NCBI GenBank assembly: GCA_002840535.1
Contig: PHBH01000001.1
Coordinates: forward strand, 62,001 to 126,000
Direction of reading: 5' to 3'
From: Deltaproteobacteria bacterium HGW-Deltaproteobacteria-15
GTDB taxonomy: Bacteria; Desulfobacterota; DSM-4660; Desulfatiglandales; HGW-15
DNA length: 64,000 bases
Shown here: positions 1 through 9,350 of the stretch, piece after piece
Layout: each line of letters opens with the position of its first letter
Position numbering within the stretch: position 1 is the stretch's first letter
Position numbers and translations under genes: made by a program
The notes under the pieces: model-generated
What the model was told of the DNA's origin: nothing
Database searches by the model: none
The model's input: only the letters and a program-made list of their open reading frames with translations

Positions 1-501
1 TGCCACCAGATCATCCGGCAGGCTGGGCAGGACCTTGTAACCAGGATGTCCCAGGTATATTTCGTCCCGGATTCTGAAGATTTGATCCTCGTTGTTGCTC
101 AGAAGGGTTGCTTCCACCTCATCCCTTCGATCATGAGTCTCGTTCCACGTCACGATCTTGATCTGTCGCCCCACATATCTATCCAGAAGGCTCTTTGTAT
201 TCATCAGATCATATGCATATGTCTGCTCCACGACCGAGAAACCGTCCGGATGATTCATCGATGCGACATGGACGCTGGACGGCAGGATACGGGAGGCTAC
301 ATCCGTGAACCGGAGTTCCCCCCCTCCTACCGGGAGATCCATTCTTCGGGTCTCTTTGACCAGTCCCAGATTGCTGTTGTACACGGCAACTTGAACGGCA
401 GTCCTGTCTTTCATATCGCTTCTGGTTACCGTCTGAGCAAGGGAGGAGACGGAGAGCAGAGGCTGCAGCAAAAGGCACAAGAGGAGTACTGCTATCTTCA
501 T
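1..501 (-). CDS. DUF4139-like exported protein, partial (C-terminus beyond left edge)
   Basis: The frame is open from an ATG at 501 to the window edge (167 codons), with GAGAGGT seven bases upstream as ribosome site. The first ~22 residues are a clear signal peptide (MKIAVLLLCLLLQPLLSVSS then LA), followed by a beta-rich segment with AVQVAVYNSNLGLVKETR and the phrase LRFTDVASRILPSSVHV. This pattern resembles the N-terminus of DUF4139 proteins, periplasmic or surface proteins of unknown biochemical role. It lies 150 bp downstream of the TRAP permease on the same strand, so it could be co-transcribed, but nothing links it functionally. The family call is by memory of the motif and is moderate; the exported nature is firm. 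Confidence 0.6.
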   Translation of the reverse strand, partial: MKIAVLLLCLLLQPLLSVSSLAQTVTRSDMKDRTAVQVAVYNSNLGLVKETRRMDLPVGGGELRFTDVASRILPSSVHVASMNHPDGFSVVEQTYAYDLMNTKSLLDRYVGRQIKIVTWNETHDRRDEVEATLLSNNEDQIFRIRDEIYLGHPGYKVLPSLPDDLVA

Positions 502-526
502 GGTTGCACCTCTCATATCGGTGATT

Positions 527-571
527 TGTTTTTCTGGTTTGTCTGGTTTGTTTGGTTTTTCTCTCTCACGA
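527..571. repeat. Short-period TGGTTTG repeat
   Basis: Three to four imperfect copies of an eight-base unit of the form TGGTTTGT lie between the TRAP operon and the DUF4139-like gene. The same unit recurs at 26585-26645, in the gap between folP and coaX. It gives a spurious plus-strand reading frame and carries no visible gene. Confidence 0.7.
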
Positions 572-649
572 AACCCGGCCCTATGAGACTCTCTTCAGTA
601 CTTGGGGATCCAGATCCTGTCTTTCAAATCTAATATCCCTTCGGTTCTC

Positions 650-1951
650 TCATTTCATGAGCGACGGGAGGAAAAGCGCAATCTGCGGGAACGGGATCAG
701 AATCAACGCACAGATGACCAGGGCTACGAGAAAAGGCAGGGCGCCTTTGAAAATGGTTTCGAGAGGAACATCCTTCACCACCCCGTTGACCACATAGACA
801 TTGATTCCCACCGGCGGCGTGATTGCCCCCATCATGCCGACAAGGACGATAATCACACCGAACCAGATCGGGTCGTAACCCATCTTGATCACCACGGGAT
901 AGAAAATGGGAATGGTGAGCAGGATCAAGGCCAGCCCATCAATGAAGCATCCTCCCATGAGATAGATGAGGATAATGAGCCCCATTACTGCATATGAGGG
1001 GAAGGGAAGATCGCTCATCCAGTTGGCGAGCGCATCAGGCATGCCGCTGGCAGCGAGAAAGCGCCCGAAGATAACGGCCCCGGCTACGATGACAAGCACC
1101 ATGCAGGAGATACGCGCGCTTTCGATCAGGGATTGCTTAAGGCTGTTCCAGCTCAACCGTTTGCGCAACCAGCCCAGCAATATGGAACCACCCGCGCCTA
1201 TTGCACCCGCTTCAGAGGGGGTGAATAGCCCTGCAAAAAGTCCTCCCATGACCAGGATGAAAAGTACGAGCGTCTCCCATACCCCGAAAATAGAACGAAA
1301 TTTCTCCATGGATGTGGTTCTTGTGCCTGCAGGGGCGATTTCCGGGCGTCGATTTACGAGAAAAAGAATGGTTGCGATGAAAAGGATCGACAGGAGTATG
1401 CCCGGTGCGATCCCCGCGACAAAGAGACGGCCTATGGACTGCTCTGTCAGGATTCCATAAATGATGAATACGACACTGGGGGGGATGAGAATGCCCAGGG
1501 AACCCCCGGCAGCTACGGTGCCGGTGGCAAGTTCGAGTGAGTACTTGTAGCGTTTCATCTCAGGGATAGCCACTGTCGCCATGGTTGCGGCCGCGGCGTT
1601 CGTTGACCCACAGATGGCGGCAAAACCCGCGCACGCGCCGATTGTGGCCATGGCGAGCCCCCCGGGAAGATGACCGACGAGCTTATAAGCAGTATCGAAG
1701 AGGCGGCGGCTGATCCCGGCGTGAAAGGTGATTTGCCCCATCAGGATAAAGAGGGGAACTACTGCCAGACTGTAAGAGCTGAAGATGCCGAAGAAATCTT
1801 TGGCCAGCACGTGAAAGGCGCTCTCCCAGGAAACCAGGTATGCAAACCCTGCCGTTCCCACAAAGGCCATCACAAACCCTACAGGCATACGGGAGAAGAG
1901 GCCGGCGATAAGCACAAGCAAACCTATGAGACCGACGGCAGTTTCGCTCAT
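650..1951 (-). CDS. dctM: TRAP transporter large permease (DctM family)
   Basis: A 433-residue, very hydrophobic protein with about a dozen membrane segments, the usual size of a DctM subunit. Typical phrases are LIGLLVLIAGLFSRMPVGF near the start and GMMGAITPPVGINVYVVNGV near the end. It forms the sodium-coupled transport channel for an organic acid delivered by the binding protein. The start at 1951 is chosen because GGGAGGT lies just before it and the ATG overlaps the TGA of the small-permease gene (ATGA). A start 12 bases upstream is also open but has no better ribosome site. Last gene of the transporter operon. Confidence 0.93.
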   Translation of the reverse strand: MSETAVGLIGLLVLIAGLFSRMPVGFVMAFVGTAGFAYLVSWESAFHVLAKDFFGIFSSYSLAVVPLFILMGQITFHAGISRRLFDTAYKLVGHLPGGLAMATIGACAGFAAICGSTNAAAATMATVAIPEMKRYKYSLELATGTVAAGGSLGILIPPSVVFIIYGILTEQSIGRLFVAGIAPGILLSILFIATILFLVNRRPEIAPAGTRTTSMEKFRSIFGVWETLVLFILVMGGLFAGLFTPSEAGAIGAGGSILLGWLRKRLSWNSLKQSLIESARISCMVLVIVAGAVIFGRFLAASGMPDALANWMSDLPFPSYAVMGLIILIYLMGGCFIDGLALILLTIPIFYPVVIKMGYDPIWFGVIIVLVGMMGAITPPVGINVYVVNGVVKDVPLETIFKGALPFLVALVICALILIPFPQIALFLPSLMK

Positions 1952-2469
1952 CGCACCTCCCATTCCTGCCAGGGTTTGGCACTGCCTCTACTCACCTTCA
2001 CCAGGGCGGTGAGCAGCACTACGCATACCATGAAAGCGCAAAGCGATATGCCGAAGAGGACCGGGTAAAAGGGGATTTTGACGGTCATTGACACCTCACC
2101 CGCTTCCCACAGGCTCCTGCCGAGCATCACGCTCTCATAGGAAATAGCGGCGAAAAGGGCGATACTCAACACCTGTGTAACAACGTAAAACACCAGTTTC
2201 AGACGAGCGGAGAGCATTGTCACCAGCAGGTCTACCGCAACGTGGCCCCGTCTTATGGTTGTCTCAGCCAGGGCGAACCCGCTCGCAGTGGCCAGGAGGA
2301 GCGTCACGATGTCATAGGCCCCGAGTATCGGCATCCCAAAAAGGCGCAGGATGACATCCGCGCAGATGAGAAGAGTCATGGCCGCAAGACAACATGCGGC
2401 TATGCCGTTCATGATCTTGGCCAGTTTGCTTACCGGTCTTCTGAAATCGCACATTCCCTCTCCCATCAC
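1948..2469 (-). CDS. dctQ: TRAP transporter small permease (DctQ family)
   Basis: A 173-residue protein with four predicted membrane helices, matching the DctQ subunit in size and layout; the segment GAYDIVTLLLATASGFALA and a following charged loop are typical. It pairs with the large permease, whose start codon overlaps its stop. The first codon in the frame is GTG at 2469, immediately followed by ATG at 2466; a later ATG at 2454 is also possible because GGGAGAGGG precedes it. The gap to the binding-protein gene is only nine bases, so the three subunits form one transcription unit. Confidence 0.9.
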   Translation of the reverse strand: MMGEGMCDFRRPVSKLAKIMNGIAACCLAAMTLLICADVILRLFGMPILGAYDIVTLLLATASGFALAETTIRRGHVAVDLLVTMLSARLKLVFYVVTQVLSIALFAAISYESVMLGRSLWEAGEVSMTVKIPFYPVLFGISLCAFMVCVVLLTALVKVSRGSAKPWQEWEVR

Positions 2470-2478
2470 GTATGATGG

Positions 2479-3504
2479 CTATTTCTTCGAGTACTTCGCG
2501 ACCCCTTCTTGTACGAATTTCACATACTCTTTTCCAGGCAACCCTTTGCTTTCCGCATCTTTCACGTACTCGTCCATGACCGGCTCCACGGCCTTGACCC
2601 ACTTGGCCGCTTCATCCTTTGGCAGTGTGATGATCGTGTTGCCGCGGGCCAGAACATATTTCCGAGCCTCTTCCTCTGTATAATCCCAGAGCGCTCCGAA
2701 TTTGGGGATGTACTCCGCACTCACCTCTTCGAAAACCTTTTGCACATCTTTCGGAAGGGAGTTCCATTTTTTCATATTCATGACGCAGTAAAAGACGCTG
2801 GTGTAGCCCACGACCCGGGAATCGGTGGTATACTTGACGACCTCAGCCTGTTTCCACGTCTGCATTGCCTCCAGGGGGCTCAAGGTAGCTTCCACCACGC
2901 CCTTCTGGAGCGATTCGTAGGTCTCGGCCATGGTCATGGCTACCGGCACACCGCCCAGAGCCTTTGCAACCTTGGCGCTGTAACTGTCGGAACGGATCTT
3001 CAGTCCCTGAACATCCTCCAGTTTGTGAACGGGCTTTTTACTATGGAGAATCCCGGGGCCGTGGGCGTGGAGCAGGAGCACCTTGGTATCCTCGAACTCC
3101 TTGGGCTTGAACTTTTTGTAAAACTCGTTGGCGATCTCGGTGGCATTCATTGCATCGGGGTAGCCCATGGGCAGGCAGATCGATTCCATGGCCGGAAAGC
3201 GGCCCCTGGTGTAACCGACAACCGACTCACCCATATCGCTCGCACCCTTCACTACACCTTCATACAATTCATTTCCCTTGAGAAGGGTGCCCGCAAAAAA
3301 GTACGATATTTTTACCTTTCCATTTGTCCGCTTCGAGATTTCGTCTCCCCATTTCTGGTACATCGGTCCCAGCGGGTGGGCGACCGGATAGAACGTGCTC
3401 CACTTCAGCTTTATCTCCTGCGCAGAGGCGGTTGTGCTCGTCCACCTCAATCCAAGGAGTACCAGCGGCAGAACAACGGCCCAACACAATTTTCCTGATC
3501 TCAC
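2479..3504 (-). CDS. dctP: TRAP transporter periplasmic binding protein (DctP family)
   Basis: A 341-residue protein with a signal peptide ending near TTASAQ and a DctP-type binding domain. Recognisable phrases are IKLKWSTFYPVAHPLGP at the mature N-terminus, VQGLKIRSDSYSAKVAKALG in the middle and WNSLPKDVQKVFEEV near the end. The Arg of LKIRS is where family members usually hold the substrate carboxylate, so an organic acid is the expected ligand. The start is a GTG at 3504 with a near-perfect AGGAGGT six bases upstream. It follows a UroD-family methyltransferase gene by 21 bases, which suggests that the imported acid is a methyl donor. Confidence 0.93.
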   Translation of the reverse strand: MRSGKLCWAVVLPLVLLGLRWTSTTASAQEIKLKWSTFYPVAHPLGPMYQKWGDEISKRTNGKVKISYFFAGTLLKGNELYEGVVKGASDMGESVVGYTRGRFPAMESICLPMGYPDAMNATEIANEFYKKFKPKEFEDTKVLLLHAHGPGILHSKKPVHKLEDVQGLKIRSDSYSAKVAKALGGVPVAMTMAETYESLQKGVVEATLSPLEAMQTWKQAEVVKYTTDSRVVGYTSVFYCVMNMKKWNSLPKDVQKVFEEVSAEYIPKFGALWDYTEEEARKYVLARGNTIITLPKDEAAKWVKAVEPVMDEYVKDAESKGLPGKEYVKFVQEGVAKYSKK

Positions 3505-3525
3505 GGCAATACCTCCTGTGGTTTT

Positions 3526-4557
3526 TTACTCTTGCGATGGTCCAAGCCCATATTCGACTGCAGTTTTAACCATGGTCCTGAGATTTCCGATCGGCGTCCT
3601 GGGCGGAACTCCGCAGCCGCTCATAAGCACGAAGCGGGATGTCCCTCCATCTCGAAGACACCTCAGGGTATCCTCAACCACCTTTTCTTCACCTCCCAGG
3701 AAAAGCGAATTCGTGGGATCCACATTCCCTCCCAGTGTGGCATTTGGGGCCTTAATCCTCGATTCCGAAAGATCCATGCACTGGTCAAGGCTGAGGACCC
3801 CGGCACCGCTTTCTGCCATGGAATTGAGCATGAGGGAGGTGTCCCCACAGATGTGCAGAATGCAGGGAACACCCATCGCCTTTGTGAGACCCCTGATTTC
3901 CGGCAGAACCAATTTTCTAAACGACCCCGGTGAGATCATGGACGAGGAAGCAGTAGGTTCCGGCATAAGAATCACATTAGCGCCACTCTCAATAAGCGCC
4001 CGCCCAAATTCCAGCAGGAAACCACTTACCTTCGATAACAGGGCTTTAAGCGTATCAGGCTGTTTCAAAATCATGCGCAGAATCACCTCTGCCTCAATGA
4101 TTCGGCAGGTGGTAGTAAAAGGCCCCTCAAAGAGGCCAAGCACGGGAACTGCGCCACTCCGGTAGCCATTTAACCTCTCTACCGCCTCCAGGATAACAGG
4201 CAGTCTTCCATCTTTCTTCGGATCAGGGAAGGAAAGAATTTCAGGGTTCTCAAGATCTTTCATTGAGAGAGGAAGCGGATCGACAAGCGGTCCTGTTTCC
4301 GTGTACCGCACCTTGCATCCGAAAGCCTCCGGAATATACAAAGGCTCTGCATAGGCGAAAAAGCCATCATAACCAACAGCCTCTTTCGCCCTTATCTGAG
4401 CCTCTGCAATCAGCTTGGCCTTTCGCGCCATCTCAAAGAGGGGGTCTCTGCAAAAATTGGAGGCCACCCATCCTGCAATCATGGGAAGAATGGGAACACG
4501 ATCCCGCGGCCTGCCCTGCAGGGCATCACGAAAGCGATCCATTTCAGAGTAGTTCAT
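3526..4557 (-). CDS. UroD-family corrinoid methyltransferase (MtaA/MtbA-like)
   Basis: A 343-residue TIM-barrel protein of the uroporphyrinogen decarboxylase superfamily. It keeps the zinc ligand pattern of the methyltransferase branch: His235-x-Cys237 in ILHICGDT and Cys315 in MSGCGVPPRTP. True heme-pathway HemE enzymes lack this pattern, so a role in moving a methyl group to or from a corrinoid is likely. It is the first gene of the transporter operon (21 bases before the binding protein), and it resembles the second UroD-family gene at 10056-11105 only moderately. The ATG at 4557 has GGGGGAAG upstream. Which methyl donor it uses cannot be read from sequence. Confidence 0.85.
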   Translation of the reverse strand: MNYSEMDRFRDALQGRPRDRVPILPMIAGWVASNFCRDPLFEMARKAKLIAEAQIRAKEAVGYDGFFAYAEPLYIPEAFGCKVRYTETGPLVDPLPLSMKDLENPEILSFPDPKKDGRLPVILEAVERLNGYRSGAVPVLGLFEGPFTTTCRIIEAEVILRMILKQPDTLKALLSKVSGFLLEFGRALIESGANVILMPEPTASSSMISPGSFRKLVLPEIRGLTKAMGVPCILHICGDTSLMLNSMAESGAGVLSLDQCMDLSESRIKAPNATLGGNVDPTNSLFLGGEEKVVEDTLRCLRDGGTSRFVLMSGCGVPPRTPIGNLRTMVKTAVEYGLGPSQE

Positions 4558-5036
4558 CTATTCTTCCCCCTGTTTAAGCGTCACCTCCATCAGGGTGGCT
4601 TCAGTCGGCTCAACCGCGCCGTCTGGAGCCGGTCTGATGAAAGTCTGGCAGAAGCGCACCTGTCATTTCGACCCCCTTCGGCGGGCTCAGGGGTAAAGTC
4701 CTTGGAGAGATCGGATTGTTCGTCGATGTTGCTGGTCTTGAGATTTCCCGCTGACTCGAAATGCAAGGACAAGAAGGACCGGTTGTTAAGTTTCATACAA
4801 GGCATCTGAAAAACCACAGGCTCAATTTTGACTATCAGTTCGCAAGGGAATTTGCAAGCTTCTCATGAGAGACAAATTCTCATCGTTTGTGGAGTATTCT
4901 GGGGTTTGAAAAATTTTGGGAGATATGAATAGTCCCGTCTTATTGAGCAGGATAGCTGAATCGCTCAAGCCCACTTCTACAAGCTTCCTCTTGCGACGAG
5001 AAAAGTTTAAGATGGACCGAACGGAGGTAGAGTGCC
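4558..5036. other. Divergent intergenic region with repeat DNA
   Basis: This 479-base gap separates the divergent methyltransferase and molybdopterin genes, so both promoters should lie here. No convincing -35/-10 pair was found. At about 4655-4712 there is a stretch reading CATTTCGACCCCCTTCGGCG and onward, which resembles a dispersed intergenic repeat that often yields spurious peptides containing PEPAEGG. A perfect ten-base palindrome, TCTCATGAGA, sits at 4861-4870. The short open frames on both strands here are compositionally unlike genes. Confidence 0.5.
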
Positions 5037-7100
5037 ATGGAAGGGAACATTTTTCGGACCATTTGCCAATCCTGCCATACAAATTGTGGCATTCTCGTGC
5101 ATCGAGACCCCGAGGGATCGATCTCTGTGGAGGGGGATCCCAATCATCCTATGAACCGTGGGCATTGCTGTGTAAAGACTTCGGCGATCCCGGAGATCAT
5201 CCGATCAAAGGATCGGCTCCAGTACCCATTGAGAAGAACGCCGACGGGATTCAAGAGAATCACCTGGGATGAGGCCCTCTCGTTTGCGGCCGAAAAACTG
5301 GGAGAGATTCGAAGCAAGTTCGGCCCCCTGAGCCTCCTGCGGTGCATCGGCGCTCCGGTCTCCTACCAGTGCAGGGACGGTTTCCGTCAATTCCTGGGGG
5401 AATACGGCTCCCCAAACACAACCGGCGCTGCAAACCTCTGCATGGTGCCCAGAATGACGGCCTTCCGAGCCGTGACCGGGGGCATGAGGGCAGAACCCGA
5501 TTATGATCAGACGCGGTTGGTTCTTTTCTGGGGCACGAATCCACTTGCATCCGAACGCTTCGGATCCTATTCGGCCTACAACGGCTTCAATCGTATCATC
5601 GGCCGCTTGAAGGAGCGCGGGGTGAAGATCATTGGTATCGACCCCTTTCGTACAAAAACCGTACGGCTGGCGGATGAATGGCTCCAGATTCAGCCGGGAA
5701 GCGATGTGGCCCTGGGTCTTGCCATGATCCACGTGATCATCAAGAATTCTCTGTACGACAAGGATTTCGTCGCAAGTTACACGACCGGCTTCGAAGAACT
5801 GGCGGCCCACGTTCAGTCCTGCAGCCCGTCGTGGGCAGAGCCCCTGACCGGGATATCGAGGGGGACCATCGAAGATCTGGCAAGGACCTATGCGACTACG
5901 AAGCCGGCTGCCATCTATGAAGGGAACGGGCTGGATATGTACGCGAACGGCGTCGAGTCGGTCCGAACCGTGGCAATCCTGATCGGCCTTACCGGAAACC
6001 TGGACGTTCCGGGAGGAAATGTTTTTCTGCCCTTTGCGAGTCAATCCCCCCTCCCGACGAAGCCGACGCCGATGGAAAAGAGGGTCTGGTATGACAAATT
6101 TCCGCTCTTCCCCGAGGTCCCCTTTACGGCAGTCAAAGAGTCTCTCTTGAAAGATGAGTATCAGCGGCCCCGGGCCATGATCGTCCACCACAGCAACCCT
6201 GTTCTCGTTCAGGCAAACGAGGCGCGGACAAGGGAGGCTCTTCGGAAGCTCGACTTTATCATGGTCACGGATATATTTCCCACCTCCACCTCGGAAATAG
6301 CCGACCTGATCCTCCCGATGACATCCGATTTCGAATGCTACGGCTACAGGGCCTATTCCAGCACAGAGGGAGGATTCCTGGCCCTGGCTCGACCCGTGGA
6401 GAAGCCCGCGGGAGAATCAAGGCCGGTCTTTGAAGTGGAGTATGAACTTGCCGAGAGAATGGGGTTTCATCAAGACTACCCCTTTCATGGGACAACCAGC
6501 TGGATTGACTTCATGATCAAACCGAGCGGAGTCACCTTCAAACAGCTGGACGAAGAGCAAATCGTCTATGCTACGCCTCCTGTCCAATATCGGAAGCATG
6601 TGGAGAAAGGTTTCAGTACCCCCTCCGGGAAACTTGAATTCTTTTCCCGAATCTTCGCAGAGAAGGGCCACAGTCCCATTCCTGCCTATGCTGATTCTGC
6701 CGATGAGATTCGAGATCGGAGAGCCCTCTCCAACAAAGGATTCCCTCTGCTTGGCAGCAGCCGGAGACCGGGCCGGTTCGTCCACACCAGGTTCAAGAAC
6801 CTCAAATCACTTTCTAAATCCTATCCGGAACCTCTTGCTTGGATTCACCCCCAGGATGCCGCCGAAAGAGGGATAAGGGAAGCAGATACGGTTGAGATCA
6901 CATCGCCTTATGGCAAGATAGCTATAAAGGCGACGCTGACCGAGGACACGAGCCCCGGACTATTCTGGATTGATTTCGGCTGGGGAAATCCCACGGACGG
7001 GAAGGCCAACATCAATGTCCTTGTCAACGACCAGTTCTTTGATCCCGTTTCCGGTGGAACGGCGAACCGCATTTTCCCATGTGAAATTCGAAAGGCGTGA
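5037..7100 (+). CDS. Molybdopterin (Mo/W) oxidoreductase, single 4Fe-4S, cysteine ligand
   Basis: A 687-residue DMSO-reductase-superfamily protein. The N-terminus binds one 4Fe-4S cluster through Cys10, Cys13, Cys17 and Cys45 with Lys47 after it (CQSCHTNCG and HCCVK). Cys135 in GAANLCMVPRM sits where formate dehydrogenases and acetylene hydratase place the metal ligand, so a cysteine-ligated Mo or W is likely. The C-terminal MopB domain includes WIHPQDAAERGI and ends with the family phrase containing DPVSGG. There is no Tat signal, so it is cytoplasmic. The ATG follows GGAGGT by eight bases. No electron-transfer subunit lies beside it. Its setting among corrinoid methyltransferases suggests a role in handling the demethylated product or C1 unit, but the substrate is unknown. 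Confidence 0.88.
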   Translation: MEGNIFRTICQSCHTNCGILVHRDPEGSISVEGDPNHPMNRGHCCVKTSAIPEIIRSKDRLQYPLRRTPTGFKRITWDEALSFAAEKLGEIRSKFGPLSLLRCIGAPVSYQCRDGFRQFLGEYGSPNTTGAANLCMVPRMTAFRAVTGGMRAEPDYDQTRLVLFWGTNPLASERFGSYSAYNGFNRIIGRLKERGVKIIGIDPFRTKTVRLADEWLQIQPGSDVALGLAMIHVIIKNSLYDKDFVASYTTGFEELAAHVQSCSPSWAEPLTGISRGTIEDLARTYATTKPAAIYEGNGLDMYANGVESVRTVAILIGLTGNLDVPGGNVFLPFASQSPLPTKPTPMEKRVWYDKFPLFPEVPFTAVKESLLKDEYQRPRAMIVHHSNPVLVQANEARTREALRKLDFIMVTDIFPTSTSEIADLILPMTSDFECYGYRAYSSTEGGFLALARPVEKPAGESRPVFEVEYELAERMGFHQDYPFHGTTSWIDFMIKPSGVTFKQLDEEQIVYATPPVQYRKHVEKGFSTPSGKLEFFSRIFAEKGHSPIPAYADSADEIRDRRALSNKGFPLLGSSRRPGRFVHTRFKNLKSLSKSYPEPLAWIHPQDAAERGIREADTVEITSPYGKIAIKATLTEDTSPGLFWIDFGWGNPTDGKANINVLVNDQFFDPVSGGTANRIFPCEIRKA

Positions 7101-7186
7101 GCAAATGTCTTTGCCGTGAACGGACCCTATCAGGATGAGGATCAACTTAGACTGATCAACCGTGGGACTCTTTACGATGCAGACAC

Positions 7187-9217
7187 TCACTTCTGATGGA
7201 GGATTTCATCCGGGACTACCCCTTTCAGATGAGGGAAGTCATCCTTCATGTGGGGTATCTGCATAGCCTGCATGAACTCCCTCTCGAAGTCCTTTTCCAC
7301 AGTCAGTTCGATGTATTCCACATTCCTCGCCACCCAGTCCGCCTCTTCCCGTTTTTTTCTATTCAGGAGGGCCGCCCTCGCCCCGTCGCCGGCAGCATTG
7401 CCGATAGCGAGAATGTTCTCTATGGGGCAGTCCGGGAAGAGGCCCATAATGAGGGCTTTTTGCCGGTCTACATGGGTTCCAAAGGCCCCTGCAATCTTGA
7501 CCACATCGACGTTCCTGATGCCCAGGCGGCGCATCATGAGTTTGCAGCCGCAGTAAAGGGCGCCTTTGGCCAGCTGGATCTGTCGCACATCCTTCTGCGT
7601 GATCACAATGTCCTTGCCTATGCTTGTCTCTTCGGCCCATGCAATAACGAACTCGGGCTGATGATTGCCCGCATTCTTGCGAAAGCGACTCGTCTTCTGA
7701 TTGGGGTTGAACCTCCCGCTCTTCAGGATCACCCCGGAGCTGTAAAGCTCAGCCAGAACGTCGAGAATTCCCGATCCGCATATACCCTTGGTCCCCATTT
7801 CCCCGGGTTTGGAATAGCTCCTCCATGTCTCCCGGCCTACCACTTTGTAATCCACCTCGTGGGTTTCCGGATCGATCTTGATCCTCTCGATGGCTCCCGG
7901 CGCAGCACGCATTCCGAAACTCAGCTGGGCCCCCTCCAGAGCAGGCCCCGTTGCACAGGATGAGGAGATGAGCTTGTCCTTGTTTCCCAAGACCAGTTCG
8001 CCATTGGTTCCGATGTCGATGATGAGCTGCATGGTCTCGCTCTTGTAGGGCTCTTCCGCGATGAGCACCCCCACGTTGTCTGCGCCCACAAACCCGGCCT
8101 CGTTCGGGAGAATGCACACATAAGCGGATTCATTGACCCGAATCCCAAGATCCCGTGCTTTGATATCGAGGCTCTTGTGCACGACCGGGGGAAACGGCGC
8201 CAGCCCCACATGCTCGGGGTTGAGCTTCAGCAGAATGTGATGCATGGCCGTGTTTCCCACAATGGTCATGTCCATGAGGTCGTCGGGCTTAAGGCAAAGA
8301 TAAGTCGGGGGAGCAGCTGACGTCTCGCATTCTTTGGCTTTCTTCTTAGGCGGATGAGTCGATTCGCAGGCTTGAACGACCAGGCTGTTCAATCCTTCCA
8401 CAATATCGTTGCTCATCCTCTCCAGCCCGTCTTCATGCATCACGCTGTAGGTTATACGGCTCATCACATCCTCACCGTACTTACATTGGGGATTCATCAT
8501 CGAGGCGGTATCCACGACTTTCATGGTAGCGAGATTGCACAGGTAGGCGGCGATGGTCGTCGTGCCCACATCTATGGCAATGCCATAATAGTCTTCTACT
8601 CTACCCGCCATGACACGAATGATTTCCTTATTCATCCAGACCGCGACCGTCACCTTCCAGTCTCCTTTGCGGAGGCAGTCAGGCAGCCTTCTCAATGCCA
8701 GGCAATCAATGGTCAGATTCCGGAGACCGCACTCGGAATCGAGCCGCTTCAAAACCCTCTCCAGGTCTCCCGTCGGGTCTTGGAAAGTGGGCTTTTCCGC
8801 CTCCACATAAAAACATTTCACAGCCGGGTTCCATTCAATGGGAATATCCCTGGCCGCCTTGCTCACCACTTGCTTCCCTGCCCTTGATTCCTCCGGGACA
8901 AAGACAAGCATCTCTCCTTCTACCCTGGCGCAGCAACCTAGACGGAAGCCTTCCTTCCGTTCCGATGGCGTGATGAACTTCCCCTCTTCCTCCTGCCATG
9001 GGGAGGCGTGTTCGCCAGTCGATGAAATCCCATATTTCTCAAAGAACCCTTCTTCAATACGCACCCTGCATTTCCCGCAAACCCTCTTTTCACCGCAAAG
9101 CGACTCGATATCCACACCGAGCCGACGCGAAGCTTCGATGATGCTGATGCCGGTTTCGACCTCGCCTCTCCTGCCCGCCGGCTGGAAAATGATCTTCACG
9201 TTTCCGCTCATTCCCAT
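7187..9217 (-). CDS. Corrinoid reductive activator (RACE-type, 2Fe-2S plus ASKHA domain)
   Basis: A 676-residue protein with an N-terminal 2Fe-2S ferredoxin-like domain (Cys41, Cys47, Cys50 and a Cys pair at 95-96) followed by a linker and an ASKHA ATPase-type domain that begins near GIAIDVGTTTIAAYL. This is the architecture of the activators that reduce inactive Co(II) corrinoid proteins to Co(I) with ATP hydrolysis. The track frame begins earlier at a TTG, but GGAAAGG lies six bases before the ATG at 9217, so that start is preferred. It is the last gene of the operon and follows the corrinoid protein it should reactivate after 133 bases. Another name used for the C-terminal part is DUF4445. 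Confidence 0.9.
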   Translation of the reverse strand: MGMSGNVKIIFQPAGRRGEVETGISIIEASRRLGVDIESLCGEKRVCGKCRVRIEEGFFEKYGISSTGEHASPWQEEEGKFITPSERKEGFRLGCCARVEGEMLVFVPEESRAGKQVVSKAARDIPIEWNPAVKCFYVEAEKPTFQDPTGDLERVLKRLDSECGLRNLTIDCLALRRLPDCLRKGDWKVTVAVWMNKEIIRVMAGRVEDYYGIAIDVGTTTIAAYLCNLATMKVVDTASMMNPQCKYGEDVMSRITYSVMHEDGLERMSNDIVEGLNSLVVQACESTHPPKKKAKECETSAAPPTYLCLKPDDLMDMTIVGNTAMHHILLKLNPEHVGLAPFPPVVHKSLDIKARDLGIRVNESAYVCILPNEAGFVGADNVGVLIAEEPYKSETMQLIIDIGTNGELVLGNKDKLISSSCATGPALEGAQLSFGMRAAPGAIERIKIDPETHEVDYKVVGRETWRSYSKPGEMGTKGICGSGILDVLAELYSSGVILKSGRFNPNQKTSRFRKNAGNHQPEFVIAWAEETSIGKDIVITQKDVRQIQLAKGALYCGCKLMMRRLGIRNVDVVKIAGAFGTHVDRQKALIMGLFPDCPIENILAIGNAAGDGARAALLNRKKREEADWVARNVEYIELTVEKDFEREFMQAMQIPHMKDDFPHLKGVVPDEILHQK

Positions 9218-9275
9218 GAGATGCCTTTCCAAGAGTCCATTCTTCGTCTCCCCTCCCGCTAAAAGAGGGAACTGC

Positions 9276-9324
9276 CACCTTTCCGAGGGTTGTTCCCCGT
9301 CGACGAGGCGAGGAACAAGGTGGG
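9276..9324 (-). other. Potential stem-loop between corrinoid and activator genes
   Basis: TTGTTCC at 9291-9297 can pair with GGAACAA at 9313-9319, and CCACCTT at 9276-9282 with AAGGTGG at 9318-9324 in an alternative fold. It sits in the only sizeable gap of the methyltransferase operon. No T-run follows on the minus strand, so it is not an intrinsic terminator; an RNA-processing or repeat origin is possible. Confidence 0.35.
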
Positions 9325-9350
9325 GGCGGCAACACTCAAATCACATCCCA

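Noticed and set aside
46-633. 195-residue open frame on the plus strand at the left edge
   Set aside because: It is the shadow of the DUF4139-like gene and runs through TGGTTTG repeats; the minus-strand frame has a signal peptide and ribosome site.
4590-4817. Small minus-strand frame with DLSKDFTPEPAEGGRNDR
   Set aside because: This peptide comes from a dispersed intergenic repeat and has no gene-like start.
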